A DNA stretch of 64,000 bases from Leucaena leucocephala (Eukaryota; Streptophyta; Magnoliopsida; Fabales; Fabaceae), in the NCBI GenBank assembly GCA_037074615.1, contig CM073522.1:22690962-22754961 (forward strand). Reading direction: 5' to 3'. The position numbers and the translations under genes were made by a program. The notes beneath the pieces were generated by a model. It searched no databases, was not told where the DNA came from, and was given only the letters and a program-made list of their open reading frames with translations. Below are positions 1 through 11,749 of this stretch, one piece after another (position 1 is the first letter of the stretch; every line of letters starts with the position of its first letter).

Positions 1-45
1 TGGCTCCTCCACTCTAGTTCTACGTCCTCGTCTTGTGTTCACCAT
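1..45 (-). CDS. gag: Gag N-terminus, partial
   Basis: The minus strand has an ATG at 45-43 followed by fifteen open codons to the window edge, reading MVNTRRGRRTRVEEP. The basic MVxTRR start followed by EEP matches the Gag start of the chromovirus element further right (MVRTRR at 50017), which supports this start. Gag forms the retrotransposon particle. Only the first residues are visible, so intactness cannot be judged. The ATG lies only 264 bases inside the LTR, with no reading frame between, unlike the element at 42827-53005. Confidence 0.65.
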   Translation of the reverse strand, partial: MVNTRRGRRTRVEEP

Positions 46-294
46 CTTGCTCCTCGTCAATCTCAAAAGAAAAGTGAACATATTAATATCATACTACCTA
101 TTCATCTAAGAGATTTACCTTTACTGGGCTTTTCTAAACCTCTAACTTTCCTACATATATTAGTCGTTACACAAGACCTATCTCGTCACAACCTCAGCTT
201 CCCGTGATCACTAACTTAGTGTCAATTATGACAGCTTTATCAGGGTATCTCTATAATGTATCTATTCAGAATATTTCCTAAGCCAGAATCCTTT

Positions 295-306
295 GCTCTG
301 ATACCA
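295..306 (-). promoter_or_regulatory. Primer-binding site, initiator tRNA-Met
   Basis: The minus strand reads TGGTATCAGAGC, complementary to the 3' end of plant initiator tRNA-Met, three bases inside the LTR that starts at 310. It primes minus-strand DNA synthesis and fixes the element orientation. Confidence 0.9.
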
Positions 307-3229
307 AAATGTCACATCCTTATTTTTATACATTTTAGGAACCATTCAGTAGCATTTGGAACCACTTTCAGGGTTATAGAAGTCCAAACTATCAATCTGG
401 AATTCTACTCTTTCGGTACTGTTCACTGTGGCAAATTCCAGATGAACGACTTGACTTTGAAAAATCATAACTAATTCTAGAAAAATCAAAACGAAGTGGT
501 TCAAAGTGATACATGAAGCCAACTCAATTATATTTCAGGGAAAAATCATTGGTTGACCATTACTTGACCAATTCATCGTGGGTAAACGTTTCAAAGTTAC
601 TGTTCATCCAGTGATTTTCTCCAGAATCCAGCATTCTGGTTTCATCTTTGGTAATTTATATCCTTTAGTAAAGACATCCAAATGGGGAATTCTATATATA
701 AAATTAAATCTTAGTATATCTAATTTTTACCATAAAAATTTAGTGCATTAATTCAATCATTTACTATTTTTAATGATTTATCAAACATGCATAGGTCCTC
801 ACGAGTTACTGTTCACTGAACCTATTTTCAGCATTCTATCTTCACATACACATGCATACAACCATCACATATTAGTCATACGTGCCAGATAACAATTATT
901 ATTAGATAATCAACTGTTGTATATCAGTGTATGATCAATCCCCTCAAATTTCTATTACATCTTTTCACTGTCTAAAATCCGGCAGCATAACTGCTACAAT
1001 TCTTCTATAGAAAGTAACTGATGTTGTACCGATTCGGTAATTCCCTCATGAGAACTACCATTCTACGTAGTACCCAGGAAAGACTGGATGAACCTGCTGG
1101 GTCCACTCACTTCCAGCCTCCTTAGACAGCACTACGTACACAGTACGTATCAGTTCCTTTCCCTGTTCCTGCTTTCTTGCCGGAATTTCGGCAGCATAAC
1201 GGCGTCTCTTAAAATTTCCAAATTTCATTTTGACAGAACCTCCCCTGTAATGTTATGTATAGGAATGAGATTCAAAAGAATCCCAGTAGCAACAATCATA
1301 ACAATATATGTAATGCAGAGTGACGGTGCTTGCTTGTGATTGTGTACAGATAAGTATGCTGCATGCTTCCATATTCAATAACATATGATCATAGCATTGG
1401 AATAGAGCTTCAAGCATAACATATAAGACAACAATCCAACCAAACAAAACAATACATCACAAAGACATTACATAAGAGCTAGGATTAGTTACTACCTCAA
1501 AAGCAGAGCTTCAGAACTTCCCTACTACTTTCAACTTCACCAGAACTTCCTTACTTCTTTCTTCCTCACACTTTCTCTCTCAAGAACTTCTTTCTACCTC
1601 TAATAATGCTTCTTGGCGTGAAAATGAAGAGCTAGGGGGTATTTATAGTGTTGAGCAATGGCAATCTTGTAATTAGGAAGACTTATGATCCTGTGGTAAT
1701 GATTTTTCCTGGAATTTCCTATTTTCTTTAATTTCCTTTTACTGCATCACCCTAGACACCTCATGGGACACCTCATAGGACACCTCACCACCCATATGCT
1801 TCATGTGACGAAATTTGGAGGTTCTGGAAGCTTTCCGATCCAATCCGGTACCGGCCCGGTCCATCGCCTCGAAAAACATGCCGTTTTCTGAATCTGATGT
1901 TTCTGAAGATCCTTTTTATGTCTACTGACCTCACATTTAGTATCTAGACCCTTTATATCATTAACTTTTTAATACTGGGTCCAGACTCAGTTACAGATCC
2001 CCTACGAAATGACCAAAATGCCCTTGGTGCCCTATCTTGTCCTATTTTAACCCTAAGGGCAAAATCGTCATTTCAGACCTTTCTGGACCTGGTCAAAGCT
2101 TATACTGGCTCTAGTCAACCTTATTTAGACATGTCTTGACCTCTGGGCTTGTCCAGAATGCCCTTCATTCATCTACTGCCCTTTTTGTACAACACAAGGG
2201 TATTTTCGTAATTTTGCACTTTTCCGGGGTTCTGCTGGACACTGGCCCACCTATCAGTCCAAGAGCCTTATTGGGACTCTAATGGCGCCATTTTTTGGGC
2301 TTCCTGGGTCCATTAACTATATGGCACGCATTACGAGGAATCTTCCTCTGTCACAGTTCACCAAATATTTTAATTATTATTTACCGATTATACACCTTTC
2401 CGGACACCGGCTCCTTTTCCCAGATACAGTGTCCTACTGTGTTCAGGCATCCCTGTGGGTCATAACGGTCATCTGACCGAGGTCATCCGATCTCATTCAG
2501 CACCTTTAAAAATACCGATAAATCTCCTACCCGGATCCCCGGAGGCCTCACACTCCCGTCTGGATTTTCAATTTTGTGAATAAATCTTTCTACAGACCTC
2601 CTATCGGTATTCTGTCAGTTTCCTGACATCCGCCCCATAAAGGCGCATCATCCTGTATTTTCTCACTTATATCTGAGATCTAGGAAATCCGGTAGGAATT
2701 TTTATAAGTTTTGGACGATCAGTCCATTTCTGGCTATCTGGAGTCTTCAAAAATTCCGGTATTAGGCTGGGTTACCCGGCGTCCCCTGCCCTACCTTCTG
2801 GTAGAATTTGGGACTGAAATGCTGTCGGGCAGTGCAAACCACTTCCGGCCTGACTTTCTTTAATTATACTTTAGCCCCAGGAAACTTTTCTTCTTTATAA
2901 TTAAATCCCTTTTTATTTGGCAAAAATTACACTTAAGGACCCCACCTTTTTGTCTACTTTTCTTTTTGGCCTTAAACTTTTTCATAATTACATCTAAGTC
3001 CCTACATTTTCTTTCTTTTGTAATTTAACCCCTTTCCTTGCATAAGTAGCCACTATATCTTTAGGGACTTTCACTATTTACCTATAAGTCCTTGATCTTT
3101 GACTTATTTGCAGTTTAGTCCCTAAAAACCCTCTGTATATTTTTAGGACTTCTGTTCAAAGGAGTCTGATAGTCTATCTATTTCAGGCTCACTTTCTGAG
3201 TCTCTGGGTCTGAAAATTGGGGTATTACA

Positions 3230-3595
3230 TCTACACATGGAGATATGATTTTTTCAAAATTGGAACCAAAATGCTGAATTTAGGGGGAAAATATTGGATG
3301 AATAGTAATATTGTAGCATTGACTAATATTGACTTGGTCAATGCGTGGTCAAAGAGTTATTTTTCCCTGAAATAGGAGTAAGTTAGATTTATTTAGAAAT
3401 TTGAACCACTTTGTTTTGATTTTTTTCGAATTAGTTATGATTTTTTGAAGTCAGGTCACTCGTCTGGAATTTAGACAGTGAACAGTACTCGATAGAGTAA
3501 AACTCAAGATTGAAAAGTTTGACTTCAATGACCTTAAAAGTGGTTCCAGATGCTACCAAATGGTCCCTAAGATATAAGAAAGTAAGGATGTGACA
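3230..3595 (+). repeat. LTR 3' fragment (Tekay-type, plus sense)
   Basis: This stretch matches the last 370 bases of the plus-sense LTRs at 10240-13078 and 53006-54987 and ends in the typical GGATGTGACA. Its left part is missing because the LTR at 310-3229 lies against it. It sits in the 5' part of the hAT relic. Confidence 0.85.
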
Positions 3596-3974
3596 CTCCT
3601 CACCTATCCCCACCTTCCTACTTCTCATGTTCCCACTCCCACAACCCAAACACAAATAGAATTTGTTGCACAAGAAATAAATGTGGAAGGTCGGGGTACA
3701 AAGAGAAAGGAAAGAGAACCCAAGAACACATCAGAGGTGTGGGATCGCTTTGTTAGATTGCCATTAGAAGAAACGAATAGGGAGCACTTAGCAGTTTGCA
3801 AGCACTGCCATACGACCTATATGGCTGATACAAATTGCCATAGGACACATTCTTTATTAAGGCATATCCCAAAGTGTAAAGAGAACCCAAACAAGGCCAC
3901 TATAGATAGAAGGCAATCTATGTTAACTCTCTTGTCTAGGGGGTCGAGTGGTCAAGGAAGATCTGTGGTGGCAC
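3596..3974 (+). pseudogene. hAT transposase, BED zinc-finger part
   Basis: The frame reads through a basic segment (TKRKEREPK), then SEVWDRF and the BED-type finger with the pair CKHC, followed by H and C ligands in THSLLRHIPKC. BED fingers bind transposon ends or host DNA. After about 125 codons the frame is interrupted at 3975 by the solo LTR, and the bases GGCAC at the break are repeated at 5457-5461, where the transposase resumes. The true start codon is not identifiable because an LTR fragment lies directly upstream. Confidence 0.85.
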
Positions 3975-5456
3975 TGACGAGGCTCTTGGATTATCGCAGT
4001 CTGAGCCATCAAAATAAAGTTAGTTGCACCCAATATAATGTAGTATAAGGCACAACCCTATCGTTCTTCTCAATGAGCCTTTCTATTAGAAACCTAGCAA
4101 ATTGGATGTCAAAATCGATGAGAACCTGAGTAAAAGTAAAAATGGTTTTGGGGTTCTGGGTGCTTGATAAAATTAATTTGCAGAAAAGTAAATGTTTTTG
4201 GATTTTTTTTTATTGAGATGAGAATAGTTGGTTTGTTTGAGAAATAAGTAATGGTAGACTCTTGATGATGAAAACTTATCTATCCTTGCTCTTATGTTAA
4301 ATTGGAGTTTTAAATCATTAAGTCTCAAGGAAAAACCTCAATCGATTGATTGAGTCCAGGACCCTAATATTCCTTAAACTCCTATAATCAAAGCTAGTTT
4401 AAGAACTATTAGTGAACTGTTAGAAACCACTAAGCGTGTAATTAACCCTAGATTGATAAGAACGCCCTCGAATGGTCGTCGATCAAAAACCCTAGATTTC
4501 AAGCAATTGAATTGATTTGCAACGATCACTGAAAATAACCCAACTTTCTTAAAATCAAAACTGAAATATTAAATTGAAATCAAATGTTCAAATCATCCCG
4601 AATCAAATACAACAGTCTAATCCAGGAATGATCAATCGATATTTAATCCTTAAACATAGAATGAAAACCCTAGATCAAGCAGCAATCATAACATGTAAAT
4701 GAATACAAATTAGAACGGTAAAAACTCCCCATTTCAGTCCGTGAGCTCAAGATATTAGATCCATCACCAAGAGACTAAAGGTTTAGCCTCTCATGACTTC
4801 TGCTGCACTACAATCGCTGTTCAGATGTGATGCCATGAAGAAAAGATGAAGAGATGAAGGGTGAATGGTGTAGAGATGTGTAGAAATCTGTGGAAAGGTG
4901 TAGAAGGATGGAATTTGTGGAGAAGGTGTGTAGAGAGCGCTCGAGTACTACTTCTTAGCCTAATCAGGTCTAAAAACTAGCCTCCTCTGACGGCAGCCTC
5001 CGTCTCTTCTTATAACAGCATGACCTAATTCAAAACGCGCTGTTTCAGTGATTTCGTATTTTAGTCACGACCATATCCATGTTTTGGTCGCGACCTATGA
5101 ACGTTGAGAATCTTCTAGAAGAAGTAAGGTCGCGACCGTTGGACACTTGGCTCGCGACTATAAAGCACAGAGGCGTGACTTGACTTCCATTGACTTGTGA
5201 TTCCTTTCCTGGTCCTTGCACTTTTCCAAAATGCCTGTAATTCAATATAAAAGCTCACTGTAAAAGTCTAAATCAGTAAATAACATAATATATGCAGTTT
5301 GGAAGGTTAATTTATCATTTTACCCTTTAATTAGCACATTGCCACGCACAATCATGTAATACACAAAAGTACAATTTAAGGCATGAAATGAATGGTAAAG
5401 TCATAATAAAACTCTCAAAATTGTCATAGAAACCATATACAAAATGTGTCTTATCA
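3975..5456 (-). repeat. Solo LTR, Athila-like, in hAT
   Basis: A 1,482-bp LTR starting TGACGAGG and ending TTATCA on the plus strand, flanked by the perfect 5-bp duplication GGCAC (3970-3974 and 5457-5461). The same LTR type occurs at 7641-8568, at 40408-40430 next to an Athila primer site, and in reverse at 56205-57675. From the 40408 copy its sense is minus. It carries a short GTCGCGAC array near its U3 start. No internal sequence remains, so it is the product of LTR-LTR recombination. Confidence 0.92.
5064..5158. repeat. GTCGCGAC array in Athila-like solo LTR
   Basis: Octamers start at 5064 (GTCACGAC), 5087 and 5129 (exact) and 5151 (CTCGCGAC). Spacings are 23, 42 and 22 bp. It lies in the U3 part of the LTR. 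Confidence 0.8.
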
Positions 5457-7248
5457 GGCACATCTATATAATGAGAAGCAATGTAGAAGAGTTTTAGTTG
5501 AATTTATTATATCAGATGAGCAACCATTCAGGATTGTTGAGAAGCCTGTATTTAAGAAATTATTGAATGAGTTTGAGCCCCGCTTTCCAATCCCTTCAAG
5601 AATAACAATTGCAAGGGATGTGTGGTAGTTATATCTTGGAGAAGTTTAATTATTGAAGAAATTCTTAGAGCAAAGTGCTAAGCGTGTTTGCCTTACCACA
5701 GACTACTGGACATCATGCCAAAATTTCAATTATATGTGTTTGACAGCACATTTTATTGATGAGGATTGGAAGCTTCACAAGAGGATCTTGAATTTTGTTA
5801 TGATTGAAAATCATAGAGGTGATACTATAGGGAAGACCATTGAGCAATGCTTGTTGCAGTGAGGGATTGAAAATATCTTCACCATAACTATGGATAATGC
5901 CTCGGCTAATGACATAGCTTTGGTATATCTGAAGAGGCGTTTAAGGAGTTGGAAGGGGTTACTTTGTGATGGGGATTATATACAATTAAGGTGTTGTGCC
6001 CATATCCTTAATTTGGTGGTTAATGAAGGTTTCAAAGAGATGAAGGATAGCTTTGAAGCCATTCGAAGCGTTGTTAGATATGTTCGGTCTTCTCCTTCAC
6101 GCTTCCTAAAATTCAAAACTTGGGCTGAAGCTGAAAAAATAGACACTAAAAGCCTTGTTTGCCTTGATGTAAACACTCGATGGAATTCATCATACTTGAT
6201 GTTGGAAGCTACGATGAAGTTTTAAAAAGTATTTGAGCGTATGTGTGATGAAGATAATGACTATATTTCCCACTTCAGTTCAAGAACTTCAAGCTCTAGG
6301 CGTGGTGCTAGGCACGACCAAGATGACTTCTCTGGTCCTATTGGTGAAGATTGGGAGAATGCTAAGATCTTCATCAAATTCTTGAAGGTATTTTATGACA
6401 TTACATTGAAATTTTCAAGCTCCCTTTCTGTAACATCAAATGAATGTTTCCATCAGATTGCACGTGTTCAGAAAATGTTGCAAAAAATATTATGAATAGA
6501 GCTAATAATTTTTTGGGAGACATGAGCATCAGTATGCAGGCAAAATATGACAAGTATTAGGGTCAAGAGATAATATGAATCTGTTACTATTTATGGCTGT
6601 AATTTTGGATCCTCGATATAAATTAGCCTATGTCAATCATATGTTTGATGTTCTTTACATTGACCCTGAAGTATGTTCACTTATGAAGGAGAGGGAGAAA
6701 GATTGTTTGTATCGGTTGTTTGATGAGTACTCTGCAAGGGTTTCTATTGAATTAGGGAATATTTCAATAGGGACAATAGGTGTAACTTTATTGCCTTCTT
6801 TTGATGATGATGATGATGATACTGAGGATCCAGGTCATAAGTGGTTAAAATCTATGAAAATAAGAACTTCTCCAAATCCTCAAACTGAGTTAGATGATAT
6901 ATTGTAACTGACTCAAGAGATGAAATCCTTTCTACATATGAGTTTGACATACTCTTATGGTGGAAAGCTAATTCTCAAAAATATAAAATTCTCTCTCACA
7001 TGGCACGAGATGTATTGGCTATTCTGGTTTCTACAGTTGCCTCTAAGTCTGCCTCTAGGATTAGGGGAAGTATAGTTGATCATTACAGGAGTTCTTTGTC
7101 TTATAAAATGATAGAAGCACTGATTTGTAGCCAAAATTGGTTACAAGCTGGCCAATCTATCAATGATTTAGCTTACAAGCTTCGGGAATTCGATAATTTT
7201 GATGAAACAGAAAGTGCCATTCAGCTTGCAAGTAATTTCTTATTTTGA
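5457..7248 (+). pseudogene. hAT transposase, catalytic core and dimerisation domain
   Basis: Six open pieces in shifting frames give the usual hAT order. First comes LNEFEPRFPIPSR (about 5560), then the block TDYWTS...LTAHFID (5695-5760). Next is the block MDNASAND carrying a catalytic aspartate (5890), and then RCCAHILNLVVNEG with its CxxH-like motif (5985-6030). DVNTRWNSSYLMLEA follows at 6165-6215, and the C-terminal dimerisation block MARDVLAILVSTVASKSAS at 7000. Stops occur at about 5626, 5862 and 6225, in 6495-6575 and at 6905. The usual STGGR-like segment after SAS is altered. An old, inactive copy. Confidence 0.88.
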
Positions 7249-7640
7249 AGGTAATAAATTCTATTATATATTTTACTTCATAATATGTACCATAGTTTTT
7301 CTTTTATTTTTTCTATAGATGCTACGCATGGAAGAGAGAATATGATGGCTACTGGTGGCGACTGAAGATCATTTTAATTGCAATGAGTTTCAAGAGTTTA
7401 ATTATTATCTTGTTGTCGCCTTGTTTTTAGTTGATTATGGATATTTTTTAAATCTTTAAGACATAAATATGGTATTATTTTAGAAATTTATGATTGCAAA
7501 TTTTTTTCCACAATATGAGCAAGATATCACTATTTGGGCATGCCCAGCCCGCCCATGCCTAGCCCGAAATACTTAGAGCTTTTACCGGGCAGGGTCGGGC
7601 ATCGGGCTGCAAAATGCAGCCCATGCTTTCTTTAGGTAGG
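7249..7640 (+). other. hAT 3' non-coding end
   Basis: The segment holds a likely small intron (GT near 7251, AG near 7318), a short last exon with a stop, AT-rich sequence, and a 100-base G+C-rich stretch with repeated GGGC and GCCC words (7535-7625) typical of plant hAT subterminal DNA. No terminal inverted repeat can be paired because the other end is missing. Confidence 0.5.
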
Positions 7641-8568
7641 TGACGAGGCCCTCGGATTGTCGCAATCCGAGCCATCAAAATTAAGTGAATTGCACCCTAG
7701 TAATGTAGTATAAGGCATAACCCTATCGTTCTTCTCAAGGAGCCTTTCTAAAGGAATACTAGCAAATTGGATGTCAAATTCAACGGTAAACCTGAGTAAA
7801 GAGTAAATGGTTTTATGGTTTTGTGGGTGCAGTAAAATAAAGATACACTAAAATAGATATTTTTGTGTTTTTGTTTAAGATGGAAAATGGTTGGTTTGTG
7901 AAAGTAGTATATGATGATAGGCTCTTGATGATGAAAAATATCTATCCTTGCTCTCAATGTATATGGAGTTTGAAATCACTAAGTCTTGAATAAAATCTGA
8001 ATCAATCGATTGAGTCCAGAACCCTAATATTCTTTAAACTCCTTTAATCAAAGCTAGTTTAAAGACTATTATTGAACTGCTAAGGATCACTTAGTGTGTA
8101 ATTTAAACCAGATGGAAGAATGCCCTCGAATGAGTGTCAATCGACTAACCCTAGAATTCAAGTAATCGAATCAATTAGCAACGATCGTTGACAACCGTTC
8201 AACAAGCTTAAACTCAAAACTGAAATATTGTATTTAAACCAGCATTCAAAACATCCAAAGTAAATTACAATTGTCTAATATGAGAATAATCAATCGATAT
8301 TCAAAACTTGTTCATATGATGAAAAATCCTAAATCTAGAAGCAATCATAATATGACAAGATGCAAATTAGAACAGAAGAAACTCCTCGTTTCAGTCTGTG
8401 AGCTCAAGATATTAGATCCATCACCAAGAGACTAAAGGTTTAGCCTCTCATGACTTCTGCTGCATTGCAATCGCTGTTCAAATGTGATGCCATGAAGGAA
8501 CAATGAAGAGATGAAGGAGAATGGTGTAGAAAGATGGAAGATAAGTAGAAAGTTGTGGAGAGCGCTCG
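7641..8568 (-). repeat. Athila-like LTR fragment
   Basis: This matches the solo LTR at 3975-5456 over its first 930 bases (same TGACGAGG start, same block before the CGCTCG string) and is cut at 8569 by another LTR. It could be the left (3') LTR of the Athila-like element whose body runs 18424-40430, but the remainder of this LTR is lost. Confidence 0.8.
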
Positions 8569-10100
8569 TGTAACATCCCGATTTTTGGTCTAGGAGAACT
8601 GGGAAGTAGTCTGATATGGGCAGGCTGCTAAAACCGTAGTCCCAGGGTAGTAATCTGATATGGGCGGATTACTTAAAGATGAGATAAGTCTTTAACCTAC
8701 AGAATCGGGACAGTTCGCCTAGGTTCAAAATGAGGAATGTGAGGAATATCCTAAGTCTTAAGCCTAGGAATTCTGCAGGAAGCTTGATATGGGCTGGCTC
8801 CTGTGTAAGATAACCTGATATGGGCGGGTTGTCGAGCTTTTCAATTAACGATGACTCCCGAAGAGTTTAAGGGATGAGTTATTGAAAGAGAATTTCTAGA
8901 ACTTAAGATAAGGGATGGGAAGATGAGTAATGAGGCCAGAAAGAGAATGTAGGGGCAAAATCGTAATTATGGGAAAGATCGGGCTGGTAGCCGATGAGTA
9001 CCATATTTTGCCAGAAAATAGAGAAAATTATGCTGATCATTTCACTGAATTGTGAAATGTGCATACGAGGTCTCTATGAGTATGAAAGAATTATGGAAAG
9101 TTTAAGGACAAAAAGGTGGGGTCCTTAAGTGTAATTTTAGCCAAATAAAAAGGGACTTAAATGAAAAGAAGAAAAGTTCCTTGGGGCTAAAGTGTAATTA
9201 AAGAAAGTCAGGCCGGAAGTGGTTTGGACTGTCCGACGGCATTTCAGTCCCAAATTTCACCGGTAGAGAGAGCAAGGGACGCTCGGTAATCTGGCTTAAT
9301 ACAGGAATTTTTGAAGACTCCAGATAGCCAGAAATGGACTGATCGTCCAAAAGTTATAAAAATTCATACCGGATATCCTAGATTTCAGATCTAGCTGAGA
9401 AAATACAGGATGATACGTCCTTATGGGGAGGATGTCAGGAAACTGACAGAATACCGATAGGAGGCCTGTAGAAAAAGTTATTCGCAAATTAGAAAATCCA
9501 GACGGGAGTGTGAGGCCTCCGGGTATCCGATAGGGAAATTTATCGGTATTTGAAAAGGGACTGAATGAGTTCGGATAACCTCGGTCAGATGACTGATATG
9601 ACTCATAGGGATGCCTGAACACCGCAGGCCAGTGTATCGGACAGAAGGAGCCGGTATCCGGATATGTGTATAAACGGTGAAAAATATATTAAATATTCAA
9701 TAAACATTAACGGGGGGAGATTCCTCGTAATGCGTGCCATAAAGGTAATGGACCCTGAGAGGCCCAATAATGGCGCCAACAAAGGCCCAGTAAGACCCTT
9801 GGACTGATAGGTGGGCAAGTATCCTGCAGAACCCCGGAAAAGTGCAAAATTATGAAAATGCCCCTGTGTTGTATAAAAGGGGTAGGAGATGAATGAGGGC
9901 ATTTTTGGTCATTCTGGACAGGCCCAGAAGCCAGGGCACATACATATAAAGTTAATTAGAGTCAGTATATGCCCTGACAGAGTATAGAAGGGTGTGAAAT
10001 GACGATTTTACCCTTAGGGTTAAAATAGTGCAAGAAAGGGCACCAAGGGTATTTTGGGAATTTGCCAAGGGCTGTTTCTTGGGAATCGAGCCATCAGAGT
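8569..10100 (+). repeat. LTR 5' fragment with hairpin cassette
   Basis: It starts TGTAACATCC and follows the complete solo LTR at 37138-40195 closely for 1.5 kb. It then stops in the middle of U3 (near CCATCAGAGT) and joins copia reverse-transcriptase sequence. The break is not at an LTR end, so a deletion joined the two. Confidence 0.85.
8605..8833 (+). other. Four tandem hairpins with a conserved 11-base loop
   Basis: Each hairpin has the loop TGATATGGGCN. Stems: AGTAGTC/GGCTGCT (8605-8629); AGTAATC/GATTACT (8649-8673); CAGGAAGCT/GGCTCCTG with one bulged A (8776-8803); GATAACC/GGTTGTC (8809-8833). Stem sequences differ from one another yet pair throughout with a few G-T wobbles, while the loop is constant. 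That is the signature of a structured RNA, or of a cruciform-forming DNA. The array lies at the start of U3, so it would be near the 3' end of the genomic RNA. Confidence 0.8.
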
Positions 10101-10239
10101 AAAAACCCACTTGCACCCGACGGTTTTTACACCTTCAGGAGGGTCGACTAAGGTCCATACCTTATTGTCGTACATGGATTGCATCTCAGACTTCATGGCA
10201 CTAAGCCATTTTTCAAAGTTTGGTCCCACTATAGCTTCT
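10101..10239 (-). pseudogene. pol: Copia reverse transcriptase, N-terminal fragment
   Basis: The minus strand encodes WLSAMKSEMQSMYDN followed by VWTLVDPPEGVKTVGCKWVF, the start of the copia reverse-transcriptase domain. It follows integrase in the same orientation once the solo LTR at 10240-13078 is removed. It ends abruptly after KWVF at the junction with the LTR fragment on the left. Confidence 0.88.
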
Positions 10240-10255
10240 TGTAATATCCTTAATT

Positions 10256-10279
10256 TCTGTACTGATTTCCATGTACAGA
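10256..10279 (+). other. U3 hairpin, second type
   Basis: A perfect 7-bp stem TCTGTAC/GTACAGA with the loop TGATTTCCAT, 16 bases from the LTR start. The same hairpin occurs at the minus-sense LTR ends near 45740-45765 and 34995-35022. Its loop also begins TGAT, like that of the four-hairpin cassette. Confidence 0.7.
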
Positions 10280-11633
10280 TTAAATGGAATATACGAGTTC
10301 TGTTTCAGGAAAAAGATGTGGTCCTTTATGTAAAGAAAATGATTAAATTGCAAAAGAAAAGAAATGAAAGGACTTAAATGCAAATATGGAAAGTTTAAGG
10401 TTAGGAAAGAAAGGTAGACAAAAATGTGGGGTCTTAAAGTATAATTTTAGCCAAATAAAGGGACTTAAGTGCAAAGAAGGAAAAGTTCCCTGGGGCTAAA
10501 GTATAATTAAAGAAAATTAGGCCAGAAGTGGTTTGGACTGACCGGTGGCATTTCAGTCCCAGATTTTACCAGAAGATAGGGCAAGTGACGCTGGGTAATC
10601 CAGCCTAATACTGGAATTTTTGAAGACTCCAGATAGCCGAAAATGGACTGATCGTCCGAAAGTTATAAAAATTTATACCGGATACCTTAGATTTCAGATA
10701 TAAGTAAGAAATTACAGGATGATTCACCCTTATGGGGCGGATGTTAGGAAACTGACAGAATACTGATAGGAGGTCTGTAGGAAAAGTTATCTGCAAATTA
10801 GAAAATCCAGACGGGGTATGAGGCCTCCAGGGATCCGATAGGGAGATTTATCGGTATTTTTAAAGGGGCTGAATGCGATCGGATGAATTTAGTCAGATGA
10901 CTGTTATAACCCACAGGGATGCCTGAACACAGTAGGACACTGTATCTGGGAAAAGGAGCCGGTGTCCGGAAAGGTGTATAATCGGTAAATAATAATTAAA
11001 ATATTCGGTGAACTGGGGTAGAGGAAGATTCCTCGTAATACGTGCCATACAGGTAATGGACCCAGGAAGCCCAAAAATGGCGCCATTAGAGGCCCAATAA
11101 GACTCTTGGACTGATAGGTGGGCCAGTGTCCAGCGGAACCCCGGAAAAGTGCGAAATTACAAAAATGCCCCTGTGTTGTACAAAAAGGGCAGCAGATGAA
11201 TGGAGGGCATTCTGGTCATTCTAGATAGGCCTAGAGGCTAAGACATATCTAAATAAGGTTGACTAGAGCCAGTATATGCTTTGACCAGGTTCAGAAAGGT
11301 GTGAAATGATGATTTTGCCCTTAGGGTTAAAATAGGACAAGATAGGGCACCAAGGGCATTTTGGTCATTTCGCATGGGATCTGTAACTAAGTCTGGACCC
11401 AGTATTAAAAAGTTAATGATATAAATGGTCTAGATACTAAATGTGAGGTCAGTAGACATAAAAAGGATTTTCAGAAAAATCAGATTCGGAAAACAGCACG
11501 TTTTTCGAGGAGACAGACTGGGCCGATACCGGATTGGACCGAAAAGCTTCCGGAAGGCTCTAGCTCCCTCTCAATTTCTCCATGTGAAGAATGTGGGAGG
11601 TGAGGTGTCCCATGAGTTGGCATTGAGTGATGT

Positions 11634-11749
11634 CATGCATGATACAGTAAAAGGAATAAAGAAAAATAGGAAATTCAGGAAAAACCAGGACCACAGGATC
11701 ATAAGTCTTCCAAATTACAAGATTGCCATTGCTCAACACTATAAATACC
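11634..11749 (+). promoter_or_regulatory. LTR promoter: RY motif and TATA box
   Basis: CATGCATG (RY motif, the target of B3-type seed regulators) at 11634-11641 and CTATAAATACC at 11739-11749, 98 bases apart, followed by a GA-rich transcript leader (11768-11830). The RY-TATA spacing is nearly the same in the LTRs at 20205 and 37138, which suggests a shared core promoter. Confidence 0.65.

Larger units (their letters stand above)
1..3229 (-). mobile_element. Tekay-like Ty3/gypsy element, 5' end (runs off left edge)
   Basis: The element reads on the minus strand. From right to left there is a complete 5' LTR (310-3229, 2,920 bp, TG...CA termini), a primer-binding site, a leader of about 260 bases, and the start of gag at the window edge. 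The LTR has the plant-like box TATAAATACC on the minus strand at 1638-1647. Bases 195-309 resemble the matching part of the element at 42827-53005 (shared leader string around 210-228 and 50863-50880), so they are the same lineage. The LTR abuts a fragment of another LTR at 3230, which looks like its insertion target; the expected duplicated bases TCTAC (3230-3234) would be repeated off the left edge. Confidence 0.85.
3596..7640 (+). mobile_element. hAT transposon relic
   Basis: A cut-and-paste transposon of the hAT superfamily on the plus strand. It is recognised from a BED zinc finger, the conserved transposase blocks and a C-terminal dimerisation region. It is broken by an Athila-type solo LTR (3975-5456) between the zinc finger and the catalytic core, and has many stop codons and frameshifts, so it cannot make an active enzyme. 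The left end lies outside or was destroyed by LTRs. The right end is G+C-rich with GGGC/GCCC words typical of plant hAT subterminal DNA and is cut at 7641 by another Athila-type LTR. Confidence 0.85.
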
